Below are positions 1 to 12,000 of a DNA stretch of 64,000 bases, piece by piece. The stretch is from Undaria pinnatifida (Eukaryota; Sar; Phaeophyceae; Laminariales; Alariaceae). Position numbers and translations under genes: made by a program. Every line of letters begins with the position of its first letter. Within the stretch, counting starts at the first letter, position 1. The stretch is taken from NCBI GenBank assembly GCA_012845835.1, contig JABAKD010000020.1:8461915-8525914 (forward strand). Reading direction: 5' to 3'. The notes under the pieces were generated by a model. It had not been told where the DNA came from. It ran no database searches and saw only the letters and a list, made by a program, of their open reading frames with translations.

Positions 1-94
1 TTCATTATTTTTTACTACAAGCGCCATTGGAAAAAATTGCTCAGGATGGAGCAGATGATACCACAAAAGCGAAGCGACACAGGTTGCACCGCAC

Positions 95-3000
95 CTCGTG
101 TTCGCCGGGGCCGTGAGACAGATGCGACACGTACGGACGGCGCTGCTAGCCACGAAGAGACCCTGCCCCCCCAGCGTCGCCTCGAGGCAGATCAGAACCG
201 TGCGAAGACTGGACCGCTGAGCCGGCAACTCGGTGCAGCACCTTTGGCACGTGGTTCACAGCCGGCCGTGAGAGCAGAAAGGGGAAAGGAAAAGGGCGAC
301 GGGTGGTTAGAAGGTAGGCGACTGGGTGGGTAGGTGGGTGGGCGGGTCGGCGGGCGGGTTGGGGGGGGGGGGTGGATGGATTAGTAGGTGAGTGGGTGGG
401 TGGGTGGGCGGGTGGGTGGGCGGAAGGGTGAGTGGGGGCGGGGTCGAGGCAAGCGGGAGAATACGAGGGCTAGAAAACAATATACCTGATACCAGGTACG
501 AGAGATCGGCGAAGAGGAAAAACACTAAATTATCGATTAGCGACGAAGGGAGACGAATCATTGCCAAAAACTCAGGGGAGGGAAGCACACATGCAAGCAC
601 GCTTACAAGCACTGCGAACACACAAACCGACGCGCGAGAGCGCGATAGGTTGACCCCCAAAATCTCCGGAGCGCTCCACCCGCTTCCCACCAAAGGAAAG
701 CACACAAGCATATATTCATACAGCACAGCGGAGCACAGCAGCGAGGTGGCAGATTAATCATAATTACCCGTGGGCGATGTCAGCGAGCTTCTCGGCGGTG
801 TTGCCGGTCCATTCGATCGCCCCGTCGGCCAGCGCCCTGGACTGGGTCAGCAGGGACATGCGGACCCTGTTCACCATGCCCGCGGTCGCCACCGCCCCGA
901 GCAGCAACTCCACCATCACCACGCCCAAGCTGTCGTGAATGGTGCAGAAAAGAGGGAGGGGAGGGGAGGGGAGGGATAAGGGTTAGGATTGGGAGAACGA
1001 GCTCGGGGGGAGCACGGGAAGGGAAGGAGATCGGAAGGCGAGGTGGAATAGGGGGGGGCAGAGAAGGGGAGGGAGAAGGGAAGGGAGAAGGGGAAGGGAG
1101 GGGACAGGAGGGGGAGGAAAGGTTCGCACGAGAGTCGAGAAATGCAACAGAGAGCACATGAACCGCACGGCAAAAAAATCCATCAACGAAAACGGTCATC
1201 CCGAAAGTAGCAGACGAAAGAAGCAGACGCAACCGATTGGTTCGGGCCAGAAAGTGAGACCCACAACGTCACCTACGGCGAGCACGGCATTCTAAACATC
1301 GACAGCACACACAAAACACATACCTGCCCCTCAAGTACAAAACACCACGCCAAACATCCAAAACGCACACAAAAGCACCTGTAGATGTCAGACTTGTCGT
1401 TGAGCGTGCCGGTACGCAGATATCCAGGGTCCATATAGTTCAGCGTCCCCTGCACCTGCGTCGCCGCGGCGTTACCCTCCGCAGCGTCAAGCACGCGAGC
1501 GATACCGGCGTCTCCGAGACGCGCGTTCATGCCAGAGTCCAGAAGGATGTTCGCCGGCTGGATATATGGCGTCAATGTTCACGGGGGGGGGGTTGGGGGG
1601 GACGGGCGTGAGCGGAGGCGTTTGTACAAGCGACACAATACGGAGGTTTGTCACATCGCCAAAAACAAGTACGATCAATAACACGATATCTAAGGATATT
1701 CTTGTGTAAATTTTACCACAGCTTAGTTCCCCCCAACCGACGAAAAACACGCATTCCTCAACCTCCTGGCGTATCCCCCTGCGAGCACATCTCTCTCTCT
1801 CTCTCGCCTCGCCACCTTCACGTCTCGGCGAAAGACCACCTTCTTGTCCAGCCAAGTCGTGCGCATCTCCAGCCGCCATAAGCAAGCATCCTTCCATCTC
1901 TCTACGCGTTTTTATACGAGTACACATTCATCCAAGACAGCAGTTTCACCCTCTTGACAGACAGCCTTGACAGAAAAAAAACAGGGGGCACGGTCGAAAA
2001 AGTCCCGCTATTTGAAAAACGCCGGCTGATATTTTAGAAAATTCTGTTTTGCGCAAAAAAAAACAAAAAATGCAGTGTTCAACGAAAAAAAAAAGCTCAG
2101 GCTTCAGATCTGCAGCAGTAGTATTAATAGTAGATATCGCAATTGAACTACGTACAGCTGCCACACAGGCGCAGGGAGCAGGGAGTAGGGCAGTATATAG
2201 CAGCATACGCATGGAGACATTGAGAAGAGACAAGAGACGGCCATGAAACGGTAAATTTCACATGGTTTTCTACAGATTCTCCATGGTATTAAAAAAAAAA
2301 CACAAAACCGAACGAGCAACAGCAATAACACGTTGCTCTTGACGTTGGTACGTACGAAATAAGTATACCTAGTGCTGTACGTACGTCGCATGTACCAGGT
2401 ACATAGTTGGTTGGTATACATGTGTTTTTCGCGTGCTGCATGTTGCATTGTTGCATTTTCGCTTCGTCGCCAGCCGTCATCCTGCCGCTTGCCGATGACC
2501 GCATCACAACTTCCACGTTTTCAAGTCGAATCAACACAAGAAATGCCCGATCTGTTGCTGGTGCCAACCACCTACTGCTGACTGCTGGCTGCTGCTGTGC
2601 TGCTCGGCATGGCAGCACGCAGCACACAAATAATAGAAAAACATAAACAGGGGTTTCCAAACAGATAATGAGGCGTATTTCTACCGGGGATAGGGGCCAT
2701 ATGTCTAGAAACATGAAGGTTTTCCTTGACAGCTTTGACCGACAGACAGGCAGCTTGACATTGACATGTCTCCTGGCATATTGGCATTAATCATCATGCC
2801 CCATACCTTCACATCTCGATGAATGATCGCCGGTTTGTCCAGCCAAGGCGTGTGTAGGTAATCGAGGGCCTGGGCCACCCCCAGAGCAATCCGGACTCGG
2901 GTCTGAGCGTTAAGGCCCTTCCGTCTTGCACGGGTGCCTAGAACGTCCTCCAAGCTGCCGTTGCTCATGTGGGGGTACACCAGACACCTAATTTTTGTGC

Positions 3001-6000
3001 GTTTCGTGTTTCGAGTATAAAACGCTTGAACAATCCTCATTACCTGGTAGCTATAAAGAAAAAATACCTGGGATATACATACAGGGTGTAAGGTTGCAAC
3101 CGTTTCATTTATTTCACTCTTACTGACGATCAATGTGTGCATAGTGCGTCGCCACACACCGCACACTCGAGGACAAAGATCAAGACTCCGCGACACACAA
3201 ACAAGGGACACAACGAACTCGATCAAAAGATCGAGCCCCCCGGGGCAATCATTCTTCCAAGGAACCATTGATCCCCTACCACCCGCTCTTGTGCACCAGA
3301 TTTTCAAAACAGAAGGAAAACGCCCCCAAGAAACCCGCAGCACAGCGGTCCTTCTAGCGGAGGGGGGGGGGGTAGGGTACACCACAAGGCACGCTTTAGC
3401 TACGGAGCAAGACAAGCACCACAGCCATCATCACAAGTACACTATAACACTTTTTCACCGACGGTCGCCACGCAGCCACCAGCAAAACCACGCTACACGG
3501 CCTTCTCACCAAGAGTCAGTGCCACAACCACAACCACAACTAGACTGCTTTCTCACAAGGTACGCTTTTAGACATGGACCACGCCACCAATTACAACCAC
3601 ACTGCCTTCTCACAGGGTACGCTCTAGACACGGAGCAAACACGGCAGCCACAGCCACAGCCACAGCCACACTGCTTCCGCCACCGTCCGTCAGAGCCACA
3701 ACCACATTGCATTGCTGTCTCGCCAAGCATCAACACACCACAACCACCCTACACGGTTTTCTTTCCACCAAGCGTCACCACAGCCACAGCCGAAGCCATT
3801 ACCACATACGCACGGCTTTCTTACCACACGATGAATACTTGATACTATCAACACATCGTTTTCTCACCAAGGGTCAGTGGCGATGCCCAGCAAAGGCACG
3901 ATGTTCTCGTGGAGGCACATCATCAGTACCTTTATCTGATAAACGCCAGTCAGGGAGCGAGAGACAATGGGGAGAGGGGGTACTTAGTATGTGCATGGCC
4001 GTAGTCGTATGACCACAGACCCTCGCGTCCCTACCATGCCGGGACAGAGCACGTCGGGTTTTCACCAACCAGGCAGACATTGCTTGCACCAATGCGCGAA
4101 GCGCCGCGAGGTGTTCGGCGAGTCGCATGAAGGGTGAACTGCATCCTTCCAGGAACCGCTCGTAAGAACGGACTTCAGCACCTTGTGCCTACTTTCTTGC
4201 GTATGGATGACAGCGCCAATGAGTTATACTTTACTTTCTGGTGCGACCACTCCAGCGACAGCAATGGGTGTTACTATGAATTAATAGCTGCCTCGTAGGT
4301 GCCTTACCACATTCACACTACGTGTTGCGATCATTATACGATCATTCCCTTTGTGCGGAGTTAGGGTTCTCCACCCCGCGCACAATATGAGAATGGCGGC
4401 GGGGGGGGGGGGGGGGGGGGGGGGGGTGCCAACAAGACGGAGGGGAAACATGCGGTACCAGGTAAGCGAAAAGCTGAAAAAACGTGAAAATGAAAAATGA
4501 AAAAAGAGCCAGCGGGTTTCCAATGTGAATGGCCGGAGGCGTCATTAAATGGGAGGGGGTACTCGTTTGTTGCATGCCTTAGTCACTTGACCATTGACCA
4601 CGCATCCCATTGCACACAGAGCACCGACAAACACGAGAGCACAACGAGCAAAAACACAAACGCATCACATCATACGCCACCCGCGCAAAAAAAACAACAC
4701 GAAAACACTCAAGCAGGCCGGGTATCGCGCAGCATCGCTTCATCACAACGCCACAAGCAACACAGCAAAAACCATCTACCAATCGACCCCACACAGCCTT
4801 GCCTCTCGCTGGAAGTTCTGCAGCCCCTGTAAGGCTTCCGGTACCATCCTTTTAATCGCGACGTGCTGCTGTTCACCCCCTTTGTGAATCTTCATCATGC
4901 CTTTGTACACCTCCGCTGAAGACTGTACCGTTACACGCGTTGTGCGGCGACAAAAAAAAACACGAGCATCGTCCAAAGAAAGGAAGGGAGGGAAAAGCTT
5001 AACGGATACAAAAATAGCGACAGCTATATCCATATACAGGTCAGGGCGCAGCAGGATATTTGCATGGATTATCACGGGTCGGCTCACTTCTCGCAGGTAG
5101 GGTCGGGTCGGGGTGACCCGACCCGACCCGACCCGACCCGACCCGACCCGACCCGACCCGACCCGACCCGACCCGACCCGACCCGACCCGGCCCGACTCG
5201 GCCCGAAAACACCTCCTGACCAGACCCGACAGTGGATCGAGTTGTATCCTACCCTGGGTGTTCGTCACAGTTGACAAGATGTGTGCATGGGTTGAAACTC
5301 AACGGCGATAGGCACAATTCGCAACGGCGTCATTGCCTCGACCACTTAAACAAGACAAAAAAAAAGTCAGTAAGCACACCAGCAGGCGGGCGAAGTAATG
5401 AAAAAACGAAGGAAAACAAAAAACAAACGAAAAACTAAAAAAACACTGAAAAAACATCAAGAATAAGCAACACCAGGTATGTAACAACGATGACGGTAGG
5501 AAAAAGACGGCCCGCTCTCACCCCACGGCCAATGAGCTTCTTCGACGAAAACCCATCGCAAGCGGTCCTGATCTCGCACGCGGCGAAGACGGTGGTCGCC
5601 CTTGACGCGGATCCTCCGGCCTTCTGCTCCTCCGACGCCTCCACAAGTGCCGCTTCGGCCCTGCGCCGCGTGAAACCGACAACCAAATAACAAAACAACA
5701 TCATCATCATCAGCAACCGCACCATACATAAACCGTTATGGAACCACATCGCTTGCGGCGCTCATTGTGGCTATTCATTTCCATTCGTGTTTTCCTTCGT
5801 CTATGCATCTTCGTTAGTCGATGCATTTCCATCTGCCTGTGATTTCATTCGTCTCGCATGACGTTCGTTTTGATGCATCTACATTTGAATCTTCCGATCA
5901 ACGGCCGGGCAGCAACAAGTCCCTGCCAGGCCCACAGGCAGTCAGCAGCCAATCCAACAGCCGCCACGCCACCACCCCCGCAACCGCCGCCGCCGCCGCA

Positions 6001-9000
6001 ACCAACAGCAAAAAAAACCCCAAAAGCCCAAAACGGCTTCGGCTCGCTGGTTAACGAGACCAGCCGTCCACGCCAAATGCATCTATCAATGAAAAACAGC
6101 AACCGCGGCAGCCTCAGCGGATCGACGCCACCGCGTGGCCAGCTTCCGTCGCTAAAACAGAAGCTCGCGGTGGTATCTTCAACTTCCAGGCACGGCCGAC
6201 GAGACCACGGCGTGCCTGGCGTTTCGCCCTCCCCAGACGCCACGTAACGCCACCGTCCAGAACAGCAGCGGGTTTTTCCCGGCGCGCGTGACACGCGCCA
6301 GTCCCCGCCCCCAGCGGCCGAGGTACATAAAACAAAACGCCATCTGCGGGCCGCGTCGAAACAACATCAATCGTTCCTGATTCAGTCGTGACGGGTGATC
6401 AACCATTATATCTTCTACAACGTAACGCAGTGAAAACAACGCACAACCTGGCAATGTAACGGGCAGTGAGGCAATAACAACAAACTACCGACCAGTCAAC
6501 GCAAGAAAAGACGAAACAGCACGAAGGAGAGGGGCGGGTGGTGCAAAAGCACCACCACAAGACGCCAATGCGGCAGCCCAGTCAGCGCAGGCAACACAAG
6601 ACGCCCCTCCCCGGTTCGTGCAATGGTTCCGGATGTGTAACACTTCCGTTGCCAACAGAATAGACGGGAAACGTGACGCTTAAGCTCCGCCCTGGCGCTA
6701 TTATGTATATTGGGGTTGGCGTTGGTTGGCAATGACGCTGTAAAACATGCCAATCACTGCGTGAGCTAGACAACCAGGGTGCCGTTTTTTTTGGGGGGTT
6801 TTTGGCGGTCACCATGATGGTTATCGAGTTTGACCATTTTTATGCGGAGTGGAGAATCCCAACTCCGCACAACGGGAATGACCGCAACACGTAGTGTGAA
6901 TGTGGTAAGGCACCCGCGAGGCAGTTACATAGTAATACCCATTGCTATCTCTGGAGTGTCCACACCAGAAAAAAAAAGAAACTCATTGGCGCTGTCATCC
7001 ACAAGCAACAAAGTAGGCACGAGGTGCCGAAGTCCGTCTCACGAGCGGTTCCTCGAACGATGCAGTTGACCCTTCATGCGACTCGCCGAACACCTCACGG
7101 CGCTTCGCGCTTGGTGCAAGCAATGTCTGCCTGGTTTGTGAAAACCCGGCGTGCTCCGTCCCGGCATAATAGTAGGGATGCGAGGGTCTATGGGCATTAC
7201 GGCCATGCACAAACTGAGTTCACCCCACCCCACACCCCCCCGGCGCCCCCCGCCCCCCCTATGAAAGATGGTGTTAATACCACGACCTTTACTTATGAGT
7301 ACACCCCAAGATGTCTAAATACTACGACCTGATATGAGTAATACCCCCCGCCCCGCCCCCCCTTCTCCCCCCGCGTCCCTCTTCGCAGGCAGGCTAACAC
7401 AGGCGCGCTAGCTTCGTCTTTTTCTCTTCCCCTCCCCCGCTCCCCGCTTTCGGGCGACTTATACAAAATGCGTATTTTTCACCTGGAAACCCTTCGCATC
7501 AGCTCCCCGACGTGTCTCTCCAGGCCGCGGATGCGCGCTTCGCCCGATCGAAGCTGCGTCTGAAGCGTGGCCACCTGACCAAGCGTCGCCGCAGAGTGAC
7601 CCAAGACACGAGCATTAAGTAACAAGACCCGAGACGCACGCAAGACAAGAGGTACACATCAGCACATTTGACGTGCGGGGTAAGGTGGGCGCGGAGCCAG
7701 ATCCACGGGGTGCCGAAGCCGGCCAGGAAACAACTAGTTATGACAGCCAAAAAAAGCAAAAAAGAAAACGAAAATGACAACGAGGGTGGCAAGGGGCGAA
7801 ATCGAACGCCGCACAGCACCGCACCGTACCAACGCGCGAGTGTCAAGGACCAGGGCCAGACGCGCCGCCGGGCACGAACACGAGCGAGCTTAGCCTTGTT
7901 CGTCGCTTGCCAAATATCCACACGCTAGTTTTTTCACCGAAAAATCACCCTTCCCTGGAACGATCTCGAGTTCGGTTTTCCGTTCGGTTTTCCGTTCGGT
8001 TTTTCGTTCGGTTTTACGTTCGGTTTTACGTTCGGTTTCGCCTTCGGCTTTTCAGTCGGTTTCGTGTTCGGTTTCCCGTTCGGTTTCGTGTTCGGTTTCA
8101 CGTTCTGATTCGCTTTCGATTTTCAAATTCGTTTCATTCACGGTCAGTCTCGAATTTGGTTTAGCGTCGACTTTCCGCCGGGGTTGACGAAAGTCTCAGA
8201 AAAAAAAAAAAACACGAACATTTTTCCGGCGGTTTGAAATCAGTTTCGTGACGGCTCCTTGACAATTTCTTCGCGCGACGCACGGCACGGCACCGCACAC
8301 CAAAACCCGGAAGAGCAACGGCTTAAAGCGAAGGCCGTCCCGAAAGACAGCAGCCACCCGTTACGCTCCTTCAAAGACAGTCGCCAGCGCTACATTGCGG
8401 TTGCTGTTTTGGGAGCGCCAGCGAAACGACTGAAAGCGTCGGCATGTGCCGGCAAACAGTACCCGCAGTTGTGTCCCTCCAGAAGACACGTGTCTAACCA
8501 GCACCTGACGTCTGCAAGGAGCGCGACGGTGGCTATTATTTGGGGAGCGCCAGCGCAAAATCTCAAATGCGATGGTATGTGCGGACAAACAGTAGCCGCA
8601 GTCGCGTCCCTCCAGAACACAGGCGCCAGCGATAGTAGCTACGCTGGTTACCGCTGGTTTCTGTCTTCTCAATGGGCGTGACAGTTGTTACTGTTTTGGC
8701 AGCACCAGCGTAACGACTCAAAGCGACGGCACGTGCCGATAAACGATAGCGACGGCCGCGTCCCACAGAGGGTAGGCTCCAGCGCTAGCGGCTAGCACCG
8801 ACGCCTGTCCTTGGGAAGGACGCGGCCGCGGCTACTGTTACGTCGGCATGTACCGCCGCGTTGCACCAACATAGCGCTGACGCCTTCTGAATGGGCGTTG
8901 CGGTGGCTGTTTATCAGCACGGTCGTCTCTTTTGAGTCGTTGTTCGTCTAGTGCTAATAAATCCACACCCCACACTCTGCAAGAGCACGAAAACAGGTGT

Positions 9001-12000
9001 GAGTGCCACTTGATAAGCAGGGCAGAGGCACATCGACAGGGATATTTGATCAAATTACTATAAATACGTCAGCTTGTACACCTCCCTCGTCACCCTCGAG
9101 TGCGAGCGCTTGATGTGCAGAGGTACACCGACTGGTATACACCTTCCCCCGTCCGCCTGGTGCGAGAGCGCTACCCAAGTAAAGGCATGTCGACAGCTAT
9201 GTACCTCCCCTGCCCCTCGGGTCCCACGACAAAATTGCGAAGCGTCGCACCTCGGCCAGCTTCGTCTGCACGCCCTGCTCCAGCCCTCGGATGCGGTGGT
9301 CTCGCTGTATCAGCTGCGCCGTCAGGCTGGCCACCTTATGCCTCGCATCCAGGTCCGAGGCGGCTACGGGGAGGTTTCGAGCGCTGCCGCTGCGCGTGCG
9401 CGCCCTGTCCCTCGCCCCATGCTCTCTCATGTCTTCCGCGTCTCGTGCCTGGCACCACCGCGTGGCGTATCGTAGAGTGTTTTGCAAAGTTTGTCGTTGC
9501 GCGCGCGTGCGCGCGTGCGTGCGTTAAACCGTTTTCCGATTTTTGTTTTTGCCAGGGCGGCGTGGTCGTCGTCGTGGCCATCGTCATGCGAGCGCGCAGG
9601 CGTGTTGGAGGCGCGTGTGGGGTGAGGGGTTGCGTGGTGAGTGCGGCGGTGTTTGCGTGGAGCGGGCGTTGCGTGTCGGGCGGGGGCTGCGTGTGCAGGG
9701 CGAGGGTGGTGTTTGTGCGGAGTGGTTACGTCTTTGGTAGGAGAGGCATTGCAGTCAGCAGCGTTGGACGTCGGTTGAATTTACAGAGGCCGCCGCTAAG
9801 TTTGCTGGCGAGACGGATAAAAAAAACATTGGTTCAACGTACGTTTTTACGGGAAGAAAGGGACGAGCTTGGAGGTGCCACGGTGGTCAACTAATTCCTC
9901 GGGAACGTCTGCCACGGAAAAAATACTCAATTACTGCCGCCGCACGGTGCCGGGACTACTTTTGCATCGCGGAGTAGTGCGGCAGGGCAATGCGACCACC
10001 CCACGCCCCCAGCAATGAAAGCAACCATCGACATACAAAAACAGGCACACGCGTACAACAAGCACAAACAACAAATAGGCACGTGGACATACAACACATA
10101 CAGCACATACAGATACGCACAGAACACATGCACATACAACAACACAGACACGCACACACATACACGTACGCGCACATACAACATTCACCAACACGCACTA
10201 CACATAGACGTATACGCGCATACAACACATACGCACATGCAACACATGCACATGCTCACATACAAAACATACCTCATCTGCCGCAAGCACCGCATCCTGC
10301 GCCAAATCCATCCCACCAGCCAGCGTGCGCCTGATGATACGCTCCAAATCATCAGCGCTATCTCCCTCACGTGGCGCATCGGCCTGCTCGCCGATCACGT
10401 CCGCCGGCGTCTTACCTCTAAAGTCTCGCGCCTGGTCATCCCCGCTGCAACGTCCAAAAGCAATCACAGCAACAAAAACAATAACAAAAAACGGCGATAC
10501 GTTGTAGCATACATGAACAAATTGTTCAAAGCAGGGTGCTGCGCAAAAAGGTTGACGCGGCCGGTCTCGCTCGACTCTCGACGAGAGAAGCAGCAAAAAC
10601 ACATTTCGGAAGAACGCCAATCACGCACCACAGCCCGCGTTCGGGTTAGTGTCATGCTTCCTCCGTGCCATTAGTAAAGGTCCTTGGGGGGGGGGGGCAG
10701 ATCATATCTTGCCAATAGAGTTGCCCACGATGGTATAGTTAAGTTTGTTGAAAAAGCTACAGACGTGATGATGCTCACCAACAATAACACAAGAAAAATA
10801 AAAAAAAATGTCCATGCTTACAAAAAGTGTGCCAAAAATTGGGAATTTTCACGGGTTTTTGGGACTTTTGGGGGATTTGTTTTCATCCATTTTTCGAGAA
10901 ATTTAGTTTTTTTCGACGTTTGAATGCCCACTACCCCCGACAACCAACCACGGTGGAGACCCCCACAAAACGTAAATGGGGCGCCGAAGCATCGGTGGGC
11001 TACCATTACGCCATGGCGGTGGAGATAGCGATGGCCATTCCGCCAGGCCAATCAATCAAAGGTGCCCGCGGGCGTTGTAGGCCCCATCGCGGAGCGTTAT
11101 GGTGTAAGATGGGCGATAACGATTTCAGTGTAGAGCATACCGGGGTGTCGGCGCGGCATAGAGCAGGAACGTTAAAAAGGGTGGTAAAATATTATAAGGA
11201 GGCCTTCACCAAGGCCTGGGACCAGGCCTGGGACCATCTAGCATCACGCTCTAGTGACGGCGAGGACGGTCAACGATGTATTTTTTTTATTTTTTGCCCG
11301 TGGAAAAGGGCTGAATATGGTATTTTCGGGGCCGACCACTTTTTTTTCGGCCGTTAATGCATGCAGGGTGGTGCGTGCAAGAAAAAAAACGGGTTTCAAC
11401 CCAAAAAACACTGAAGATTTCAAAAATATTAACGCCTGCGGCATTGGACACGGCTAAGGGTCTGCCCCCCCCCCCCAAGGACCTTTACTCGTGGCACAGA
11501 GAAAGCATAACGTTTACGTTCGCCTCAATTGTTGAGCACGTTGGGAACCAGACAAATCGATGCAACCAACGGTGCCGGCATTCATAGAGATAATTCGGCG
11601 GTATGGTTCATAGTTTTTTTTTGGTAGAGTACGTACGTGGCTTACCTTGACAGCAGCAGCTGGCATTGTTTGGTTGATCGCGCTTGTGGGGATACCAAGT
11701 CGATACCGCACGGGACGGTGCTGGCAGACTGCTAGAACACGCGAACAGACAGAGCTCTTGTCTACAACTGGATAGCGGTCGCTCACTGGACCAGATAAAT
11801 CGTGATTTCCTGATTCTCGAATTCATTGCTAGACGGCGAATCGGGGAATTAGCGAGAGCAGGAAGCAACATCGAAAGCGAAGCGCTTCATACGTAGCACA
11901 GGAAGCGAGCGCGGAAGCGTCGACAACGGGCCTCGCCTTGACCGGCATGATATTACGTGAAGATACGGGTTGTTATTCATCTCCTCAATCCCCGATACTG

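Noticed and set aside
3135-3842. 235-codon plus-strand ORF
   Set aside because: It is antisense to the kinase gene and driven by a CCACAA minisatellite. No domain.
5100-5190. Interstitial telomere repeat
   Set aside because: The unit is ACCCG, not a known telomere unit, and it lies inside a MITE that contains the same word.
10015-10674. 219-codon plus-strand ORF
   Set aside because: It covers the CA-rich intron start and the complement of an ankyrin exon. Its His/Thr-rich text comes from the repeat.
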